Shown piece after piece: positions 7,802-18,019 of a stretch of DNA of 64,000 nt; the first letter of the stretch is position 1; each line of letters begins with the position of its first letter. The DNA is taken from contig CAWJDP010000003.1 in assembly GCA_963841715.1 (NCBI GenBank), positions 372,001-436,000 of the forward strand, written 5' to 3'. Under the pieces are notes generated by a model. That model made no database searches. It was not told the origin of the DNA and saw nothing but the letters and a program-made list of their open reading frames with translations. Source of the DNA: DASPWW01 sp963841715 (GTDB lineage: Bacteria; Actinomycetota; Thermoleophilia; Solirubrobacterales; 70-9). A program made the position numbers and the translations under genes.

Positions 7802-9450
7802 ATGCGGAGCGCGATCGAGGCTCTGCGGGAGAAGCCGCTGATCTCGGTCGCGATGCCGACCTACAACACCCCGCCGCGCTACCTGCGCGAGGCGATCGAG
7901 TCGGTTCGCCGCCAGCACTATCCCGCGTGGGAGCTGTGCATCGTCGACGACGGCTCGACGAACGCCGCGACGCGCCGGATCGTCGAGCGCTATGCGAAGC
8001 ACGACGCCCGGATCCGCGCCGAGTGGCGGCCGGAGAACGCCGGCATCTCGTCGGCGACCAACGCCGCGCTTGCGCTCTGCGAGGGCGAAGTCGTGGCATT
8101 TCTCGACCACGACGACGTGCTCACGCCCGACGCCCTAGTCCGTGTCGCCGAGGTGCTGTGGGGGCGCGACGTCGACATGGTCTACTCGGACCAGGACAAG
8201 ATCACCCCCGTGGGTGTCCGCGCCGACCCGTTCTGGAAGCCCGAGTGGTCGCCGACGTACGCGCTCGGGGCGATGTACATCGGGCACCTGCTCGCGGTGC
8301 GGCGATCGCTCGCCGTCCAGGTCGGCGGCTTCGATACCGCGTTCGACACGATCCAGGACTTCGAGTTCATGCTCCGAGTCTCGGAGCGAGCCAGGGGGAT
8401 CCGCCACGTGCCGCGGATCCTCTACCACTGGCGTGCGGTCCCCGAGAGCATCGCATCGGACCCGGGCGCAAAGCCCGGCGTCGAGGAGCTCCAGACGCGC
8501 GCCGTCAACGAGCACCTGCGGCGACGGGGCGTGGCCGCGCGGGCCGTCTCCCACCCGTCGATCCCGCACCGGACCGTGCTCGTCGGTGAGCCCGACGGCC
8601 CGGCGACGCGCGTCAGCGTCGTCGTCGCGGCGAGCGGACGCCCGCGCCACCTTTCCCGCTGCCTCGACGCGCTGCTCGAGCGAACCGAGTACCCGAGCTA
8701 CGAGGTGATCGTCGTCGACGGGCCGTGGGCGGGAGCGACCGAGATCCCCGCGTCGGTGCGCTCGGTGACCGACGATGCCTCGACCTTCAAACCCGCTCGC
8801 GCGCGCAACCTCGGCGCCCGCGAGGCCGGCGGCGAGGGTCCTCATCTTCCTCGGTGATGCGACCGAGATCGTCCGCTCCGACTGGATCGAGCGGCTGCTC
8901 GTGCACGCCCGCCTGCCCGGGGTCGAGGTTGTCGGCTCGGTGCTGACGAGCCCGGCTGGCGCGGTCGAGGAGGCGGGCGTCGCGATCGGGATGCGCGACC
9001 CGGCGTTGCCGGTGATGCGCGGGTTTCGGCCCGCGCCGACGGCTACACGGGTCGCTGCCGTGCGCGCGCGAGGTCTCCGCGGTCAGCGCCGAGTGCATGC
9101 TCCTCGAGCGCGACCGCTTCCTCGCCGCGGGCGGGTTCAACGAGGCCTACCAGCGTCAGTTCGAGGACTACGACCTCTGCCAGCGTCTGCGCACGGACGG
9201 CGCCGGCGTCGTCTGCGTCCCAGACGCGGGGACGATCAGCCATGAGGCCGACTCCGACCGCGAGCAGGCGTTCGACGTCGTCGACCGGGCGCTGTTCGTC
9301 GACCTCTGGTACGAGGAGCTGCGCGGCGGCGACCCGTTCTACAACGAGAACTTCTCCCAGCGGCGCGCCGACTATTCGCTCGAGGAGGACAGCTTCCTCC
9401 CCACGCCGCTCGTCTCTACCTGGTCGGGCGAGGAGCAGGGGGAGGGATGA
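7802..9450 (+). pseudogene. Two-domain GT2 glycosyltransferase, interrupted by about three single-base indels
   Basis: Two GT-A domains in tandem. The first (from ATG 7802) is complete: LISVAMPTYNTPPRYL, CIVDDGS, AFLDHDDVLTPDAL, VYSDQDKI, YHWR. The second starts at about 8600 (RVSVVVAASGRPRHLSRCL) and is broken. Reading shifts at about 8836 (one extra G in GGG restores EVLIFLGDAT), then at about 9021-9037 and about 9047-9051, before AREVSAVSAECMLLERDRF and YDLCQRLRTDG finish in a third frame. The residues stay family-like right up to each break, which argues for sequencing indels. Translation may begin a little upstream of 7802, since the same frame is open back to 7718. The stop overlaps the next ATG. 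Confidence 0.75.
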
Positions 9451-10635
9451 GGGTCCTGTTCATCCACTTCGGCCCGTTCGATGTCAACAGCGTCATCCAG
9501 GCGTTCCACTTCGGCGCGCATATGACCGAGATCGGCGTCGAGGTGACGCTGTGCGGGCGCGGCGATGTGAGTCGGATCTCGGTCGTCGGCGAGCCGCCGT
9601 TCGAGTGCGTCAACTACGAGGACCTCCGGGGCAAGGTTCGCGAGATGAAGCAGAGCGACGAAGAGACGATCGTGTGCGGGTGGACGCCCCGCGAGCGCGT
9701 CCGCAAGGCGACGCTGGGCGCGGCGGGTCAGCTCGACGCCCCCTACACCGTGCACCTCGAGGACAACGAGGCCTACCTGCTCGCCTCGGCGATCGACATC
9801 CCATACGACACGATCGTCCGGCTGCCGGAGGACGAGCAGGACGAGCTCACGACCGAGGATCTGATCCACGCCACAAGGTGGCGCGAGCTGCTCAGCGGCG
9901 CCGCCGGTCTGACGATGATCACCGAGGAGCTCAACGAGTTCAACTTCGGCGGCGTACCGCACCACATCGCGCGGCCCGGGATCGACAGCGCGCGCTTCCA
10001 CCCCGGTGCCGAGCCCCCGGTCTCGCGCGCCGCGCTCGGGCTCACCGACGACGACTTCGTGCTCGTATACCACGGCACCGCCCACTATGCGAACAGCCAC
10101 GAGATGCTCAGCCTCTACCTCGCGGTCAAGCTGCTGCAGCGTCGCGGCCGTCGCGTCAAGCTCGTGCGTCTCGGCGAGACCGAGTTCGCTGGACCCGACA
10201 CACGCGTGTTCCAGGCGCTGATGGATGGGGTCATCGAGCTCGGCTCGGTCGCCGTGGCGGGAGGTCGCCGGATACCTCGCCCTCGCTGACGCCTACGTGC
10301 AGCCGGGCGCGCCCGACGACTTCAACCGCTATCGCCTGCCCTCGAAGCTGCCGGAGTTCCTCGGCATGGGCCGGCCCGTCGTGCTCCCGCGCTGCAATAT
10401 CGGCAACGACCTCGTCGACGGCGTGGACGCGCTCCTGCTCGAGCAGGGGACCGCGCTCGAGATCGTCGACCGAGTCGAGCAGCTGATCGACAACCCCACG
10501 CTTCGCCGCCGCCTCGGGACCGCGGCGCGGGAGTTCGCCCTCCACAACCTCAACTGGCACGATAACTCCGTGGCGCTCGCCGACTTCTACAGCGGCCTGA
10601 TTGCCGCGCACCGCCGGCGCGCCGTCGCCGCATGA
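9447..10635 (+). CDS. GT4-like glycosyltransferase (one frameshift at about 10250)
   Basis: A GT-B-type enzyme of about 395 residues. The N-terminal domain runs MRVLFIHFGPFDVNSVIQ to FIHPG-like acceptor sites, and AYLALADAYVQPG with LPSKLPEFLGMGRPVV forms the donor-nucleotide region. The frame changes at about 10250: removing one G from GTCGCCGTGG gives the continuous VPWREVAGYLALADAYVQPG. ATG 9447 overlaps the preceding TGA, so the genes are translationally coupled, and its own TGA overlaps the ATG of the methyltransferase at 10632. It belongs to the polysaccharide locus; the specific linkage is unknown. Confidence 0.75.
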
Positions 10636-11501
10636 GCTCACGGGCGCGCGGGGCGGCGCGCAGGTTTCGCGACGCCGCCCGGCGGCGGCCCGCCGGCCAG
10701 CTCGCGGCGGGGCCGCACGGCCGCGCTGGCGCGAACGCCTCGGCGCGCGCCGTCCCCGACGAGCGGATGTGGGAGGTCGAGGAGCGCTACCGGGGGCGGT
10801 TCACGCTCGAGCCGCTCTCCTACGGGACGGTCCGCGACTGGACCGACAGCGTCGAGCGAATCCCGGGCGTCGCCTCGGCGAGCTTCGACATGAAGAACCT
10901 GCAGCGCTGCTGGATGGTCAAGGCGGTGCTCGGCAACGTCGAACCCGGCGGTCGGCTGGTCGAGATCGGCGCCGGGGAGCCGATCGTGGCCGGCCTGCTC
11001 TCGCGCCTCGGCTACGAGGTCACCGTCGTCGACCCCTACGACGGAAGCGGCAACGGCCCGCGCGAGTACGAGGCGTTCCGTGAGACGTACCCGGACCTCG
11101 ACTTCGTCCGCGACCGCTTTCCACCTGCCGACGGGGTCGAGCCGGGACTCGGGGCCGTGTACTCGATCTCGGTCCTCGAGCACATACCCGCCGAGGTGCT
11201 CGGCGACGTGATGCGCGCGGCGCGGCGGCTGATCGACCCGCAGCGGGGCCGCTCGATCCACGCGATCGACCATGTCGCCGCCGGGTGGAGCGCCGACGAG
11301 CACCTCGAGCGACTCGAAGCGATCGTCGACGGCGCCGGGCTTGAGCGCTCGCAGCTTCGCGAGACGCTCGCTGGCCTCGACCGCGATCCCGACACCTACT
11401 TCGTCTCCGCCGAAGCGCACGACCGCTGGCGTGGCGCGATCCCCTACGACGAGTATCCGATGCGCAGGATCGCCTCGGTGCAGCTGTTCGCGGGCGCCTG
11501 A
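10632..11501 (+). CDS. Class I SAM-dependent methyltransferase
   Basis: A 289-residue protein with a basic, disordered first 40 residues and then a Rossmann methyltransferase fold: RLVEIGAGEPIVAGLL (motif I, about residues 98-113), VTVVDPYD (acidic residue for SAM ribose), and YSISVLEHIP (motif IV/post-I with the common VLEHI). The C-terminal half is helical. ATG 10632 overlaps the stop of the glycosyltransferase, so they form one operon. It may methylate a sugar or act as a chain-terminating methyltransferase of the exported glycan; the second idea fits the Wzt with a carbohydrate-recognition domain next door but is inference. Confidence 0.75.
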   Translation: MSSRARGAARRFRDAARRRPAGQLAAGPHGRAGANASARAVPDERMWEVEERYRGRFTLEPLSYGTVRDWTDSVERIPGVASASFDMKNLQRCWMVKAVLGNVEPGGRLVEIGAGEPIVAGLLSRLGYEVTVVDPYDGSGNGPREYEAFRETYPDLDFVRDRFPPADGVEPGLGAVYSISVLEHIPAEVLGDVMRAARRLIDPQRGRSIHAIDHVAAGWSADEHLERLEAIVDGAGLERSQLRETLAGLDRDPDTYFVSAEAHDRWRGAIPYDEYPMRRIASVQLFAGA

Positions 11502-11529
11502 GCCGGCGGGGCGGGCGAAGCCCCCTCGA

Positions 11530-12387
11530 CTACAGCGACTCGGCGATCCGTGGCGCCTCGCGACGGAACGCCCACACCGCGGCGACGCAGATGACGACGA
11601 AGACGACGACCGAGACGAGCAGCCGCAGCGCGCCCCCGGACGCGGTCGCGGCGCCGGGCGCGCTCGGGTCGATGATCCACGCCCGCGCCTGCTCGAACAG
11701 CGGCGCCAGCGGGTTGAACAGCAGCAGGTTCTTGAACCCCGGCGGCACGAACTCGATCGTGTACAGGATCGGAGTCCCGTAGAAGAGCACCGTCGCGACC
11801 ACCGACCAGATGATCGAGACGTCGCGAAAGCGCACGTAGAGCGCCGACAGCAGCATCGCGAACGCCGACGTGATCATCACCAGCGGGATCAGGATCGCGG
11901 GGAACAGCAGCCAGCTCGCCATCGGGTCGACGCCGTAGGCGAGGATGAACGCGAACACCGCGATCAGGTTCACGGCGAGGTTCATCCCCGCCGTGAGCAC
12001 GATCGCCAGCGGGATCACGAGCCGAGGGAACTGCGTCTTTCGCACGATCCCCTCCTGCGCGACGACCGACTCGACCGCCGCGCCCGTCGCCTCCTGGAAG
12101 AACGTGAACAGGACGATGTTGAGCAGGAGCAGGACCGGATAGTCGGGAACCTGGCTGCCGAGCCGGAAGATCCGCGTGAACACGAACAGCAGCACCGCGA
12201 ACAGCATCAACGGCCGCACGAGCGACCACAGGTAGCCGAGCACGGTGCCGAAATAGGTCTTCTTGAAGTTCGTCACGGCGACCAGCCACAGCAGGTCGAA
12301 GAAGCGCCGCCACCCGCCGCCGAGGGCGGAGGGACCGCGGACGGGGCGCAGCTCCACCATCGTCGTCGCCGGCTCGACGGTGCTCAT
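11530..12387 (-). CDS. Polysaccharide ABC exporter permease (Wzm/TagG family)
   Basis: A 285-residue ABC-2-type permease with six membrane segments. The N-terminal amphipathic region includes DLLWLVAVTNFKKTYFGTVLGYLWSL, the conserved family block where the protein contacts the ATPase. EATGAAVESVVAQEGIVRKTQFPRLVIPL and the periplasmic-helix YTIEFVPPGFKNLLLFNPLAP are also hallmarks of Wzm/TagG. Its ATG overlaps the Wzt stop (12384-12387), giving a coupled exporter pair. It would form the channel for undecaprenyl-linked glycan export across the cytoplasmic membrane. Confidence 0.9.
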   Translation of the reverse strand: MSTVEPATTMVELRPVRGPSALGGGWRRFFDLLWLVAVTNFKKTYFGTVLGYLWSLVRPLMLFAVLLFVFTRIFRLGSQVPDYPVLLLLNIVLFTFFQEATGAAVESVVAQEGIVRKTQFPRLVIPLAIVLTAGMNLAVNLIAVFAFILAYGVDPMASWLLFPAILIPLVMITSAFAMLLSALYVRFRDVSIIWSVVATVLFYGTPILYTIEFVPPGFKNLLLFNPLAPLFEQARAWIIDPSAPGAATASGGALRLLVSVVVFVVICVAAVWAFRREAPRIAESL

Positions 12388-13659
12388 TCGCCCGGCCCCT
12401 CGATCCGGGTCGCCTCGAAGTCGCTCTTCAGCGCCACCAGCCCCGTCACGCCCGGGTCGCCGTAGACGACGAAGTCGAGGACGTGGGGCGAGAACAGGAC
12501 GAGGTTCGTGTAGCTGTGGTCGCGGTGCACCCAGCAGCGGATGAAGTAGCGCGCCGCGAGCAGCTCATTGTCGATCCGCGCCGTGACGCGGACGCGCTCG
12601 CCGGGACGGAGGCGGTCGTCGGGCCACTGCTCCTCGTCGAGGGCGACGCCGAACCCGAACACGTCGACGCCGTCGGCGTTCGTGATCATGAACCCGAACG
12701 TCGGCCGCGAGATCTCCCGCGTCGCCTCGAGTTCCGCAGTGAACCGGAGCGGCTGACCGTGCTCGATCGTCGCTATCCGGTCGCCGTCGGGACCCTCGAG
12801 CCAGGCGTCGGTGAGGCGCACGTCGGCGCTGCGCCCGAAGTCCTCGTCGCCCTCGTCCGGCGCGCGGGCGAAGTTCAGGCGCAGGTAGCGGCGCGCGACC
12901 TCGGCGGGGTCGCCGATCTTCTCGATCCGGCCGTGGTCGAGCAGCATCGCGCGGTCGCAGTAGTGCTCGACCGCCTGCATGTCGTGGGTGACGAGGACGA
13001 GCGTCCGGCCCGAGTCGCGCATCTCGTGGAAGACGTCGGCGCACTTCTGCTGGAACGCGGCGTCGCCGACCGCGAGCACCTCGTCGATCAGCAGGAGCTC
13101 GGCATCCGACTGGATCATCACCGAGAACGCGAGTCGAACGAGCATCCCAGAGGAGTAGTTCTTGAGCTTCATGTCAACGAACTCCTCGAGCTCGGCGAAG
13201 GCGAGCACGGCGCCCAGCCGCGCCCGGGCCTCCTGCCGCGTCAGCCCCATCATCACCCCGTTGAGGACGACGTTCTCCCGCGCCGTGAGGTCGGTGTTGA
13301 ACCCGACGCCGAGCTCGATGAACGGCGCCGGCTGCCCGGTCATCCGGATCGTCCCGGAGTCGGCGCCGTAGATGCTCGCGAGGATCTTCAGCAGCGTGCT
13401 CTTGCCGGAGCCGTTGCGGCCGATGATCCCGAAGAACTCACCCTCGTGGATGTCGAACGGAGACGTCGCGCAGCGCGTGGAGCTCGCGCATCCCGGACCG
13501 CTGGGAGAGCGGGTGCAGCACCATCTCCTTCAGCGAGTCGACCCTCTGGGTCGGGAGCTGGAACGTCTTCTCGACCTCGCGGGCCTCGATCACGACGGGC
13601 CGCGACTCGATGTCACGGTGCGCGGCCGCGGCCGGCTTGCGGGCCACGTCGACCGCCAT
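12384..13659 (-). CDS. Polysaccharide ABC exporter ATPase with C-terminal sugar-binding domain (Wzt-like; one frameshift at about 13460)
   Basis: About 425 residues once one base near 13460 is removed. The 5' part from ATG 13659 reads MAVDVARK through VEKTFQLPTQRVDSLKEM and MRELHALRDVS; the 3' part continues with FFGIIGRNGSGKSTLLKILA (Walker A), the YSSGM signature, LLIDEVLAVGD (Walker B) and VTHDM (H-loop). The last about 150 residues form a beta-rich Wzt_C-type domain (RVTARIDNELL, YTNLVLFSPHVLDF). In O-antigen exporters that domain reads the modified chain end. Its ATG overlaps the stop of the GT2 gene upstream and its stop overlaps the permease start. Confidence 0.83.
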
Positions 13660-15239
13660 CAGCGCGTCCCTCCGCCGTCGAGCGCCGGGATGCTGGCGTC
13701 GGGGGCAAACAGCCGCGGCGGCCGCTTGCGCCCGAGCCCGACCAGCTCGACGAGCCAGCGCCAGACGATCCCCCGCGCAAGCAGCCGCTCCGACGACAGC
13801 GTCTCGCTGCGCCCGGCGAGCCGCCGGAGCGGCCGCAGCGCCAGCCACAGGAACGCGAGCGGCGAGCGCTCGCTGCGGACGAGCAGCTCGAGCGCCCGGC
13901 GCTTGCCGGCGCTGAGCCGACCCTCGCATCGCATCAGCGCGACCCGCGCCAGCACCTGGAGTCGGCAGTACTCGTAGAAATAGGACGTTCGCCGGCCGGC
14001 GACGAGCCGCCTCGCGCCGGTGATCCCGTGCTCGCGGAGAGCCGCCGCCCGCGCGCGGCGGTCGGTGGGTAGGACGTTGGCGCCGGCGTGACCGAGCGCA
14101 GCGCTCCCATGCTGGACGTAGTCGTAGAGCGGGCGGTCGACGTAGGCGACCTCGCCGAGCGAGAGCGCGACGATGCCCAGCCAGTGATCGTGGTACTGGG
14201 TCCCGAGCGTGTCCGGGAACGGCAGCGCGTAATCGAGCAGCTCGCGCCGGAACAGCGACGCCGCGCCGGTGATCGTGTTAGCGATCAGGAGCGAGGCGAG
14301 GTTGGTGTGGTTGTTGCGGCGTTTGCTCCAGTAGGTCTCGGCCACGACGTTGTCCTTCGCGTCGACGATCCGCGCGTCGCTGTAGGCGAGTTGAGCCGTC
14401 CCCGATGACAGTGACGCGCGCAGGGCCTCGAGCTTGTCGGGATGCCAGCGGTCATCTTGATCCGAGAGTGCGACGTAGCGCGCCTCCGCGGGCGCTAAAC
14501 CAAGCGCGCGCTCGAAGTTGCGATAGAAGCCGAGCCGCCGCGACGAGCGCGAGACGACGAAGCGGGGATCGTCGCCGACTACATCGCCCATCGCCTCGAA
14601 GCGCTCGCGCGACGTGCAGTCGTCACTGATCACGCACGTCCACGGCGCCGCCGTCTGCCCTCGGATCGACTCGATCTGGCGCGCGAAGAGCTCGATCTCG
14701 GGCTCGAACGTCGCCATGCAGATCGCCACCGAGGCCTGATCGCCCCCGACCGCGCCCGCGACCGGCGCGCGGTCGAGCTCAACCCGGCCGAGCGCCGAGC
14801 GGCAGCGCGTCCCGTCGGCTAGCTCGGCCTCGAGCCGCAGCTCGCCGTCGCGGCCATCGCCGCCGTCATCGCCCGACACCGGGACGAAGGCCCAGAACCC
14901 ACTCCGGTAGCTCGGCGAGGCTGGCGCGCGCTCAAAGACGTCGTTGCGCGGCATCCGTGCGGCGTCGAGCCTGACGGACGTCCCGGCCATCGACAGCCGC
15001 AGCCTGCGTACCGGCTTGCTGCCGTGGAAGCAGGCTCCGCTGACGAACACGACGTTGCCGCGTCCGACCGCGATCCGGCTCGGGAGCTCGGGGTGCATCT
15101 CGATGTGGAGGTCCGGATCCGATCCGCCGTCGGTTGACCGATCCGGGGTTCCGGGGTCAGGCGCGCTCACGGGCGCAGAATGTACGGCACTCGCCAGCAT
15201 TGCTCCGGCCCGCTGACATTCCCCCGCATGCGTCGTCAC
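13659..15239 (-). CDS. GT2 glycosyltransferase with N-terminal beta domain
   Basis: A 526-residue protein. Residues about 45-160 look like a beta-sandwich (SRIAVGRGNVVFVSGACFHG, followed by RRLRLSMAG) and precede the GT-A domain, which starts at about 170 with ASVAICMATFEPEIELFARQ. SDDCTSRERFEA, YVALSDQDDRWHPDKLEAL and TGAASLFRRELL are typical of rhamnosyl- or rhamnan-type GT2 enzymes, and YHDHWLG is conserved. GTG 15239 gives full length; an internal ATG at residue 14 is an alternative. It is the first gene of the leftward operon GT2-wzt-wzm. Confidence 0.8.
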   Translation of the reverse strand: MTTHAGECQRAGAMLASAVHSAPVSAPDPGTPDRSTDGGSDPDLHIEMHPELPSRIAVGRGNVVFVSGACFHGSKPVRRLRLSMAGTSVRLDAARMPRNDVFERAPASPSYRSGFWAFVPVSGDDGGDGRDGELRLEAELADGTRCRSALGRVELDRAPVAGAVGGDQASVAICMATFEPEIELFARQIESIRGQTAAPWTCVISDDCTSRERFEAMGDVVGDDPRFVVSRSSRRLGFYRNFERALGLAPAEARYVALSDQDDRWHPDKLEALRASLSSGTAQLAYSDARIVDAKDNVVAETYWSKRRNNHTNLASLLIANTITGAASLFRRELLDYALPFPDTLGTQYHDHWLGIVALSLGEVAYVDRPLYDYVQHGSAALGHAGANVLPTDRRARAAALREHGITGARRLVAGRRTSYFYEYCRLQVLARVALMRCEGRLSAGKRRALELLVRSERSPLAFLWLALRPLRRLAGRSETLSSERLLARGIVWRWLVELVGLGRKRPPRLFAPDASIPALDGGGTR

Positions 15240-15292
15240 ACACCTGATAACCGTCTATCTTGGCGCCCGATGCGTGCCGCAGGCGAGCGCTG

Positions 15293-16294
15293 ATGGCGCA
15301 TACGCATAAGGGGGAGGATCGTCGAGGACCGAGGCGGCTGCTGCGCTGGCGGCCCGCCTCGAGCGATCACGTCGACGGCCTGCTCGCCGAGACCGACGCA
15401 CGGATCGACGGCCTGCACCGCTCGATCGACGGCGTCGGCCGCGCGCTCGATGAGGTCCGCGCCGAGCTGGGAGGCCTGATCCGCCGCCTCGAGCGCACCC
15501 AGGCGCTCGTCGCGAGGACCTACGAGCGTCAAGAGGAGTGGCCCCAGCGGCTCGCGGCGCTCCGCGCCTCGCCCGGATACCCCGACGCGTTCGACGGCGA
15601 GCCGCTGGTCAGCGTCCGGATCCCGACCCTCGGCCGGCCCGAGCTGCTGTTCGACCGCGCGCTGGACTCGGTCCGCGCTCAGACGTACGAGCGCTGGGAG
15701 GCGCTGGTCGTCGGCGACGGGTGCGACGAGGCCACCACGCGGGACATCGAGGAGCGACTCTCGGCGCTCGGCGACTCGCGGATCAAGTTCTGGAACCTCC
15801 CCGTGCGGGGCCCCTATCCCGGCGGCAGCCACGACCGCTGGCACGTCGCGGGGGTGCCGCCCGGAAACGCGGCGATTGATGAGGCGCGCGGCGGCTGGAT
15901 CGCGCCACTCGACGACGACGACGCCTTCGACGAGGACCACATCGAGGTGCTGCTGCGCGCGGCGCAGTGCGAGCGCGCCGAGCTCGTCTACGGGCGGATG
16001 CGGGTCGTCCTCGAGGACAGTGATGCGCGAACTGAGTTCGGGACCTGGCCACCGGCGTTCACCGAGTTCGGGCTCCAGGCGTGCCTCTACCACGGCGGGC
16101 TGAAGGACTTCCAGCAGGATGCGAACGCGTGGCTCGCAGACGAGCCCGCGGACTGGAACCTGGCGCGGAGGATGTGGGAGGCGGGCGTGCGCTTCAGCTT
16201 CCTCGACCGAATCGTCGGCACCTACTACGTTCCCGAAACGCACATGCACCGCGCCGCCTGGGAGCAGCGCGCGGCGGAGAAGCCGGCGGGGTGA
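15293..16294 (+). CDS. GT2 glycosyltransferase with N-terminal coiled coil
   Basis: About 333 residues from ATG 15293 (TTG 15260 would add 11). Residues about 30-85 form a coiled coil (DGLHRSIDGVGRALDEVRAE and on), and the GT-A domain then starts at VSVRIPTLGRPELLFDRALD. The donor/metal motif is IAPLDDDDAFDEDHIEVLL, an extended DxD. No membrane segment is seen. It is divergent from the GT2-wzt-wzm operon (about 50 bp apart) and its stop overlaps the GTG of the following GT-C protein. The N-terminal coiled coil may pair with other locus enzymes. Confidence 0.8.
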   Translation: MAHTHKGEDRRGPRRLLRWRPASSDHVDGLLAETDARIDGLHRSIDGVGRALDEVRAELGGLIRRLERTQALVARTYERQEEWPQRLAALRASPGYPDAFDGEPLVSVRIPTLGRPELLFDRALDSVRAQTYERWEALVVGDGCDEATTRDIEERLSALGDSRIKFWNLPVRGPYPGGSHDRWHVAGVPPGNAAIDEARGGWIAPLDDDDAFDEDHIEVLLRAAQCERAELVYGRMRVVLEDSDARTEFGTWPPAFTEFGLQACLYHGGLKDFQQDANAWLADEPADWNLARRMWEAGVRFSFLDRIVGTYYVPETHMHRAAWEQRAAEKPAG

Positions 16295-17985
16295 GCTCGC
16301 CACCCGCTCCCGCGCGGTGGCCGTGGCTCGTCCTCGCCGCGGCGATGGTCGCCTCGGCGGCGCTGGTGCTCCGGGTCGGGAAAGACCTCCACTTCACCGG
16401 CGACGAGCTGTTCTACTTCGCGCGCCTCGTCGAGCGCGGGGGCGGGCTCGCCCACTACCACGCGCTTGGGCCCGGTTACCTGCTTGCGCCGCACAACGGG
16501 CATCTCCAGCTCGTCGGCCGGCTCGTCTACGAGGCGCTGTTCGCGCTCTTCGGGACCGCGTACGCCCCGTTCCGGATCGTCGAGGTCGCCTCGCTGCTTG
16601 CCTGCGTCGGGCTCTTCTACGAGCTCGCGCGGGCGAAGATCGGCCCCGTCGCGGCGCTCGTCCCGAGCGTGCTGCTGCTCTTCTTCGGCTTCGCGTGGGA
16701 GCCGATGCTGTGGCCGTTCGACATGCACACGCTGATTGCGCTTGCGGCGGGGCTCGGCGCCCTGCTCGCGCTCGAGCGCGATGGGCGCCGCGGCGACGCC
16801 CTCGCCTGCGCGCTGCTCGTGCTCTCGACCGCGACGATCGAGGTTGGAATCGCATTCAGCGTCGGGGTCGCGGTGTCGGTCCTGGCGCGCCCCGACCGCG
16901 CGCGGCGGCTGTGGATCTTCCTCGTGCCGCTGCTGCTCTACGCCGCGTGGTCGCTGTGGGCGACGCGGTTCGACCAGACCCAGCTCGTGTTCTCCGACGC
17001 GAGGCTGATCCCCGTGACGATCGTCAGGGCGCTCGGCGCGGTGCTGAGCTCGATTCTGGGGCTCAACGACCTCAGCGCGGCGACCCCGATTCAGCTCGTC
17101 GGCAGCCACCCCTGGGGGGTGCCGCTTGCCGCGCTCGCGCTTGCCGCGCTCGCGTTCAGGGTCTACCGAAGCCGCGTGCCAACCACGCTCTGGGTGATGA
17201 TCGCGATCCTCGTCACCTATTGGTCGCTGCTCGCGCTCGGACAGCGCCCCGCGACGTCGTCGCGGTACGTGTTCGTGGGCGCCGTCGGGGTGCTGCTGAT
17301 CGCCGCCGACGCCGTCAACGGGTGGCGGTTGCCGCGCGGCGGCGCGGCGCTCGCGGTCGCGCTCGCGCTCGCGTGGCTCGCGATCGCGATCCCTCCGAAC
17401 ATCGCCAAGCTCCACGACGGCCAGCGGCTCCTGCAGAGCGGCGAGGCGACCGCGAAGGCCGAGTACGGGATCCTCGATCTCGCCGGTACCCGGGCGCGGC
17501 CGGGATACAAGCCGTTCAAGGACCCGCGGGTGATCGAGGCAGGGGGCTCGCAGGTCCTCGGGCTGGCCGCGGGCCCCTACGACGAGGCCGCGCGGCGGAT
17601 CGGCTCGCTCGGCTACTCCCCTGACGAGCTCGCGGGCGCTCCAGTCCCCGCCCCGGCGACCGCCGACGCGACCCTCGCCGGCGCGCTGCGGATCCACCTC
17701 GCGGGCGCGCGCGGCGTCCGGCCGAGCGGCTGCTCGCACTTCGCGCCGCGGGGCGGTGCGGGACTCGCGCTCCCGCTCCCGCGCGGAGGCATCGCGCTCA
17801 GGGTCGACTCCGCGCACCCCGAGCCGCTGGGGCTCGGCCGCTTTGCGACCGGGGCGCCGAGCGTCCAGCTTGGGGAGGCCGCGCCCGGTACCTGGCGGGC
17901 GCTGCGGATCCCGCGCGCCTCGGCGCCGGGGACGTGGCGGCTCTACGCCGACGCCCCGCTGACGATCTGCCCGCTGCGCTCGTGA
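16291..17985 (+). CDS. GT-C-like polytopic membrane protein (paralogue 1 of 3)
   Basis: 564 residues from GTG 16291, which overlaps the preceding TGA. An N-terminal hydrophobic helix is followed by FTGDELFYFARL, an acidic first-loop motif like the catalytic Asp/Glu of GT-C glycosyltransferases. About ten further membrane segments and a soluble C-terminal region of about 170 residues complete it. It shares VLLLFFGFAWEPMLWPFDMH with the third paralogue (VLLFFGFAREVLLWPFDLH). GT-C enzymes use polyprenyl-phosphate sugars outside the membrane. This protein probably adds sugar to an exported glycan or protein; the family assignment rests on topology and the DE motif only. Confidence 0.7.
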   Translation: MSSPPAPARWPWLVLAAAMVASAALVLRVGKDLHFTGDELFYFARLVERGGGLAHYHALGPGYLLAPHNGHLQLVGRLVYEALFALFGTAYAPFRIVEVASLLACVGLFYELARAKIGPVAALVPSVLLLFFGFAWEPMLWPFDMHTLIALAAGLGALLALERDGRRGDALACALLVLSTATIEVGIAFSVGVAVSVLARPDRARRLWIFLVPLLLYAAWSLWATRFDQTQLVFSDARLIPVTIVRALGAVLSSILGLNDLSAATPIQLVGSHPWGVPLAALALAALAFRVYRSRVPTTLWVMIAILVTYWSLLALGQRPATSSRYVFVGAVGVLLIAADAVNGWRLPRGGAALAVALALAWLAIAIPPNIAKLHDGQRLLQSGEATAKAEYGILDLAGTRARPGYKPFKDPRVIEAGGSQVLGLAAGPYDEAARRIGSLGYSPDELAGAPVPAPATADATLAGALRIHLAGARGVRPSGCSHFAPRGGAGLALPLPRGGIALRVDSAHPEPLGLGRFATGAPSVQLGEAAPGTWRALRIPRASAPGTWRLYADAPLTICPLRS

Positions 17986-18019
17986 GCCCACGACTCTGGG
18001 CTGTGTCTAGATTACGCGC

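Noticed and set aside
5846..8110. A 754-residue minus-strand frame
   Set aside because: It is antisense to the WsaF-like glycosyltransferase, the coiled-coil protein and the start of a GT2 gene; no domain is visible.
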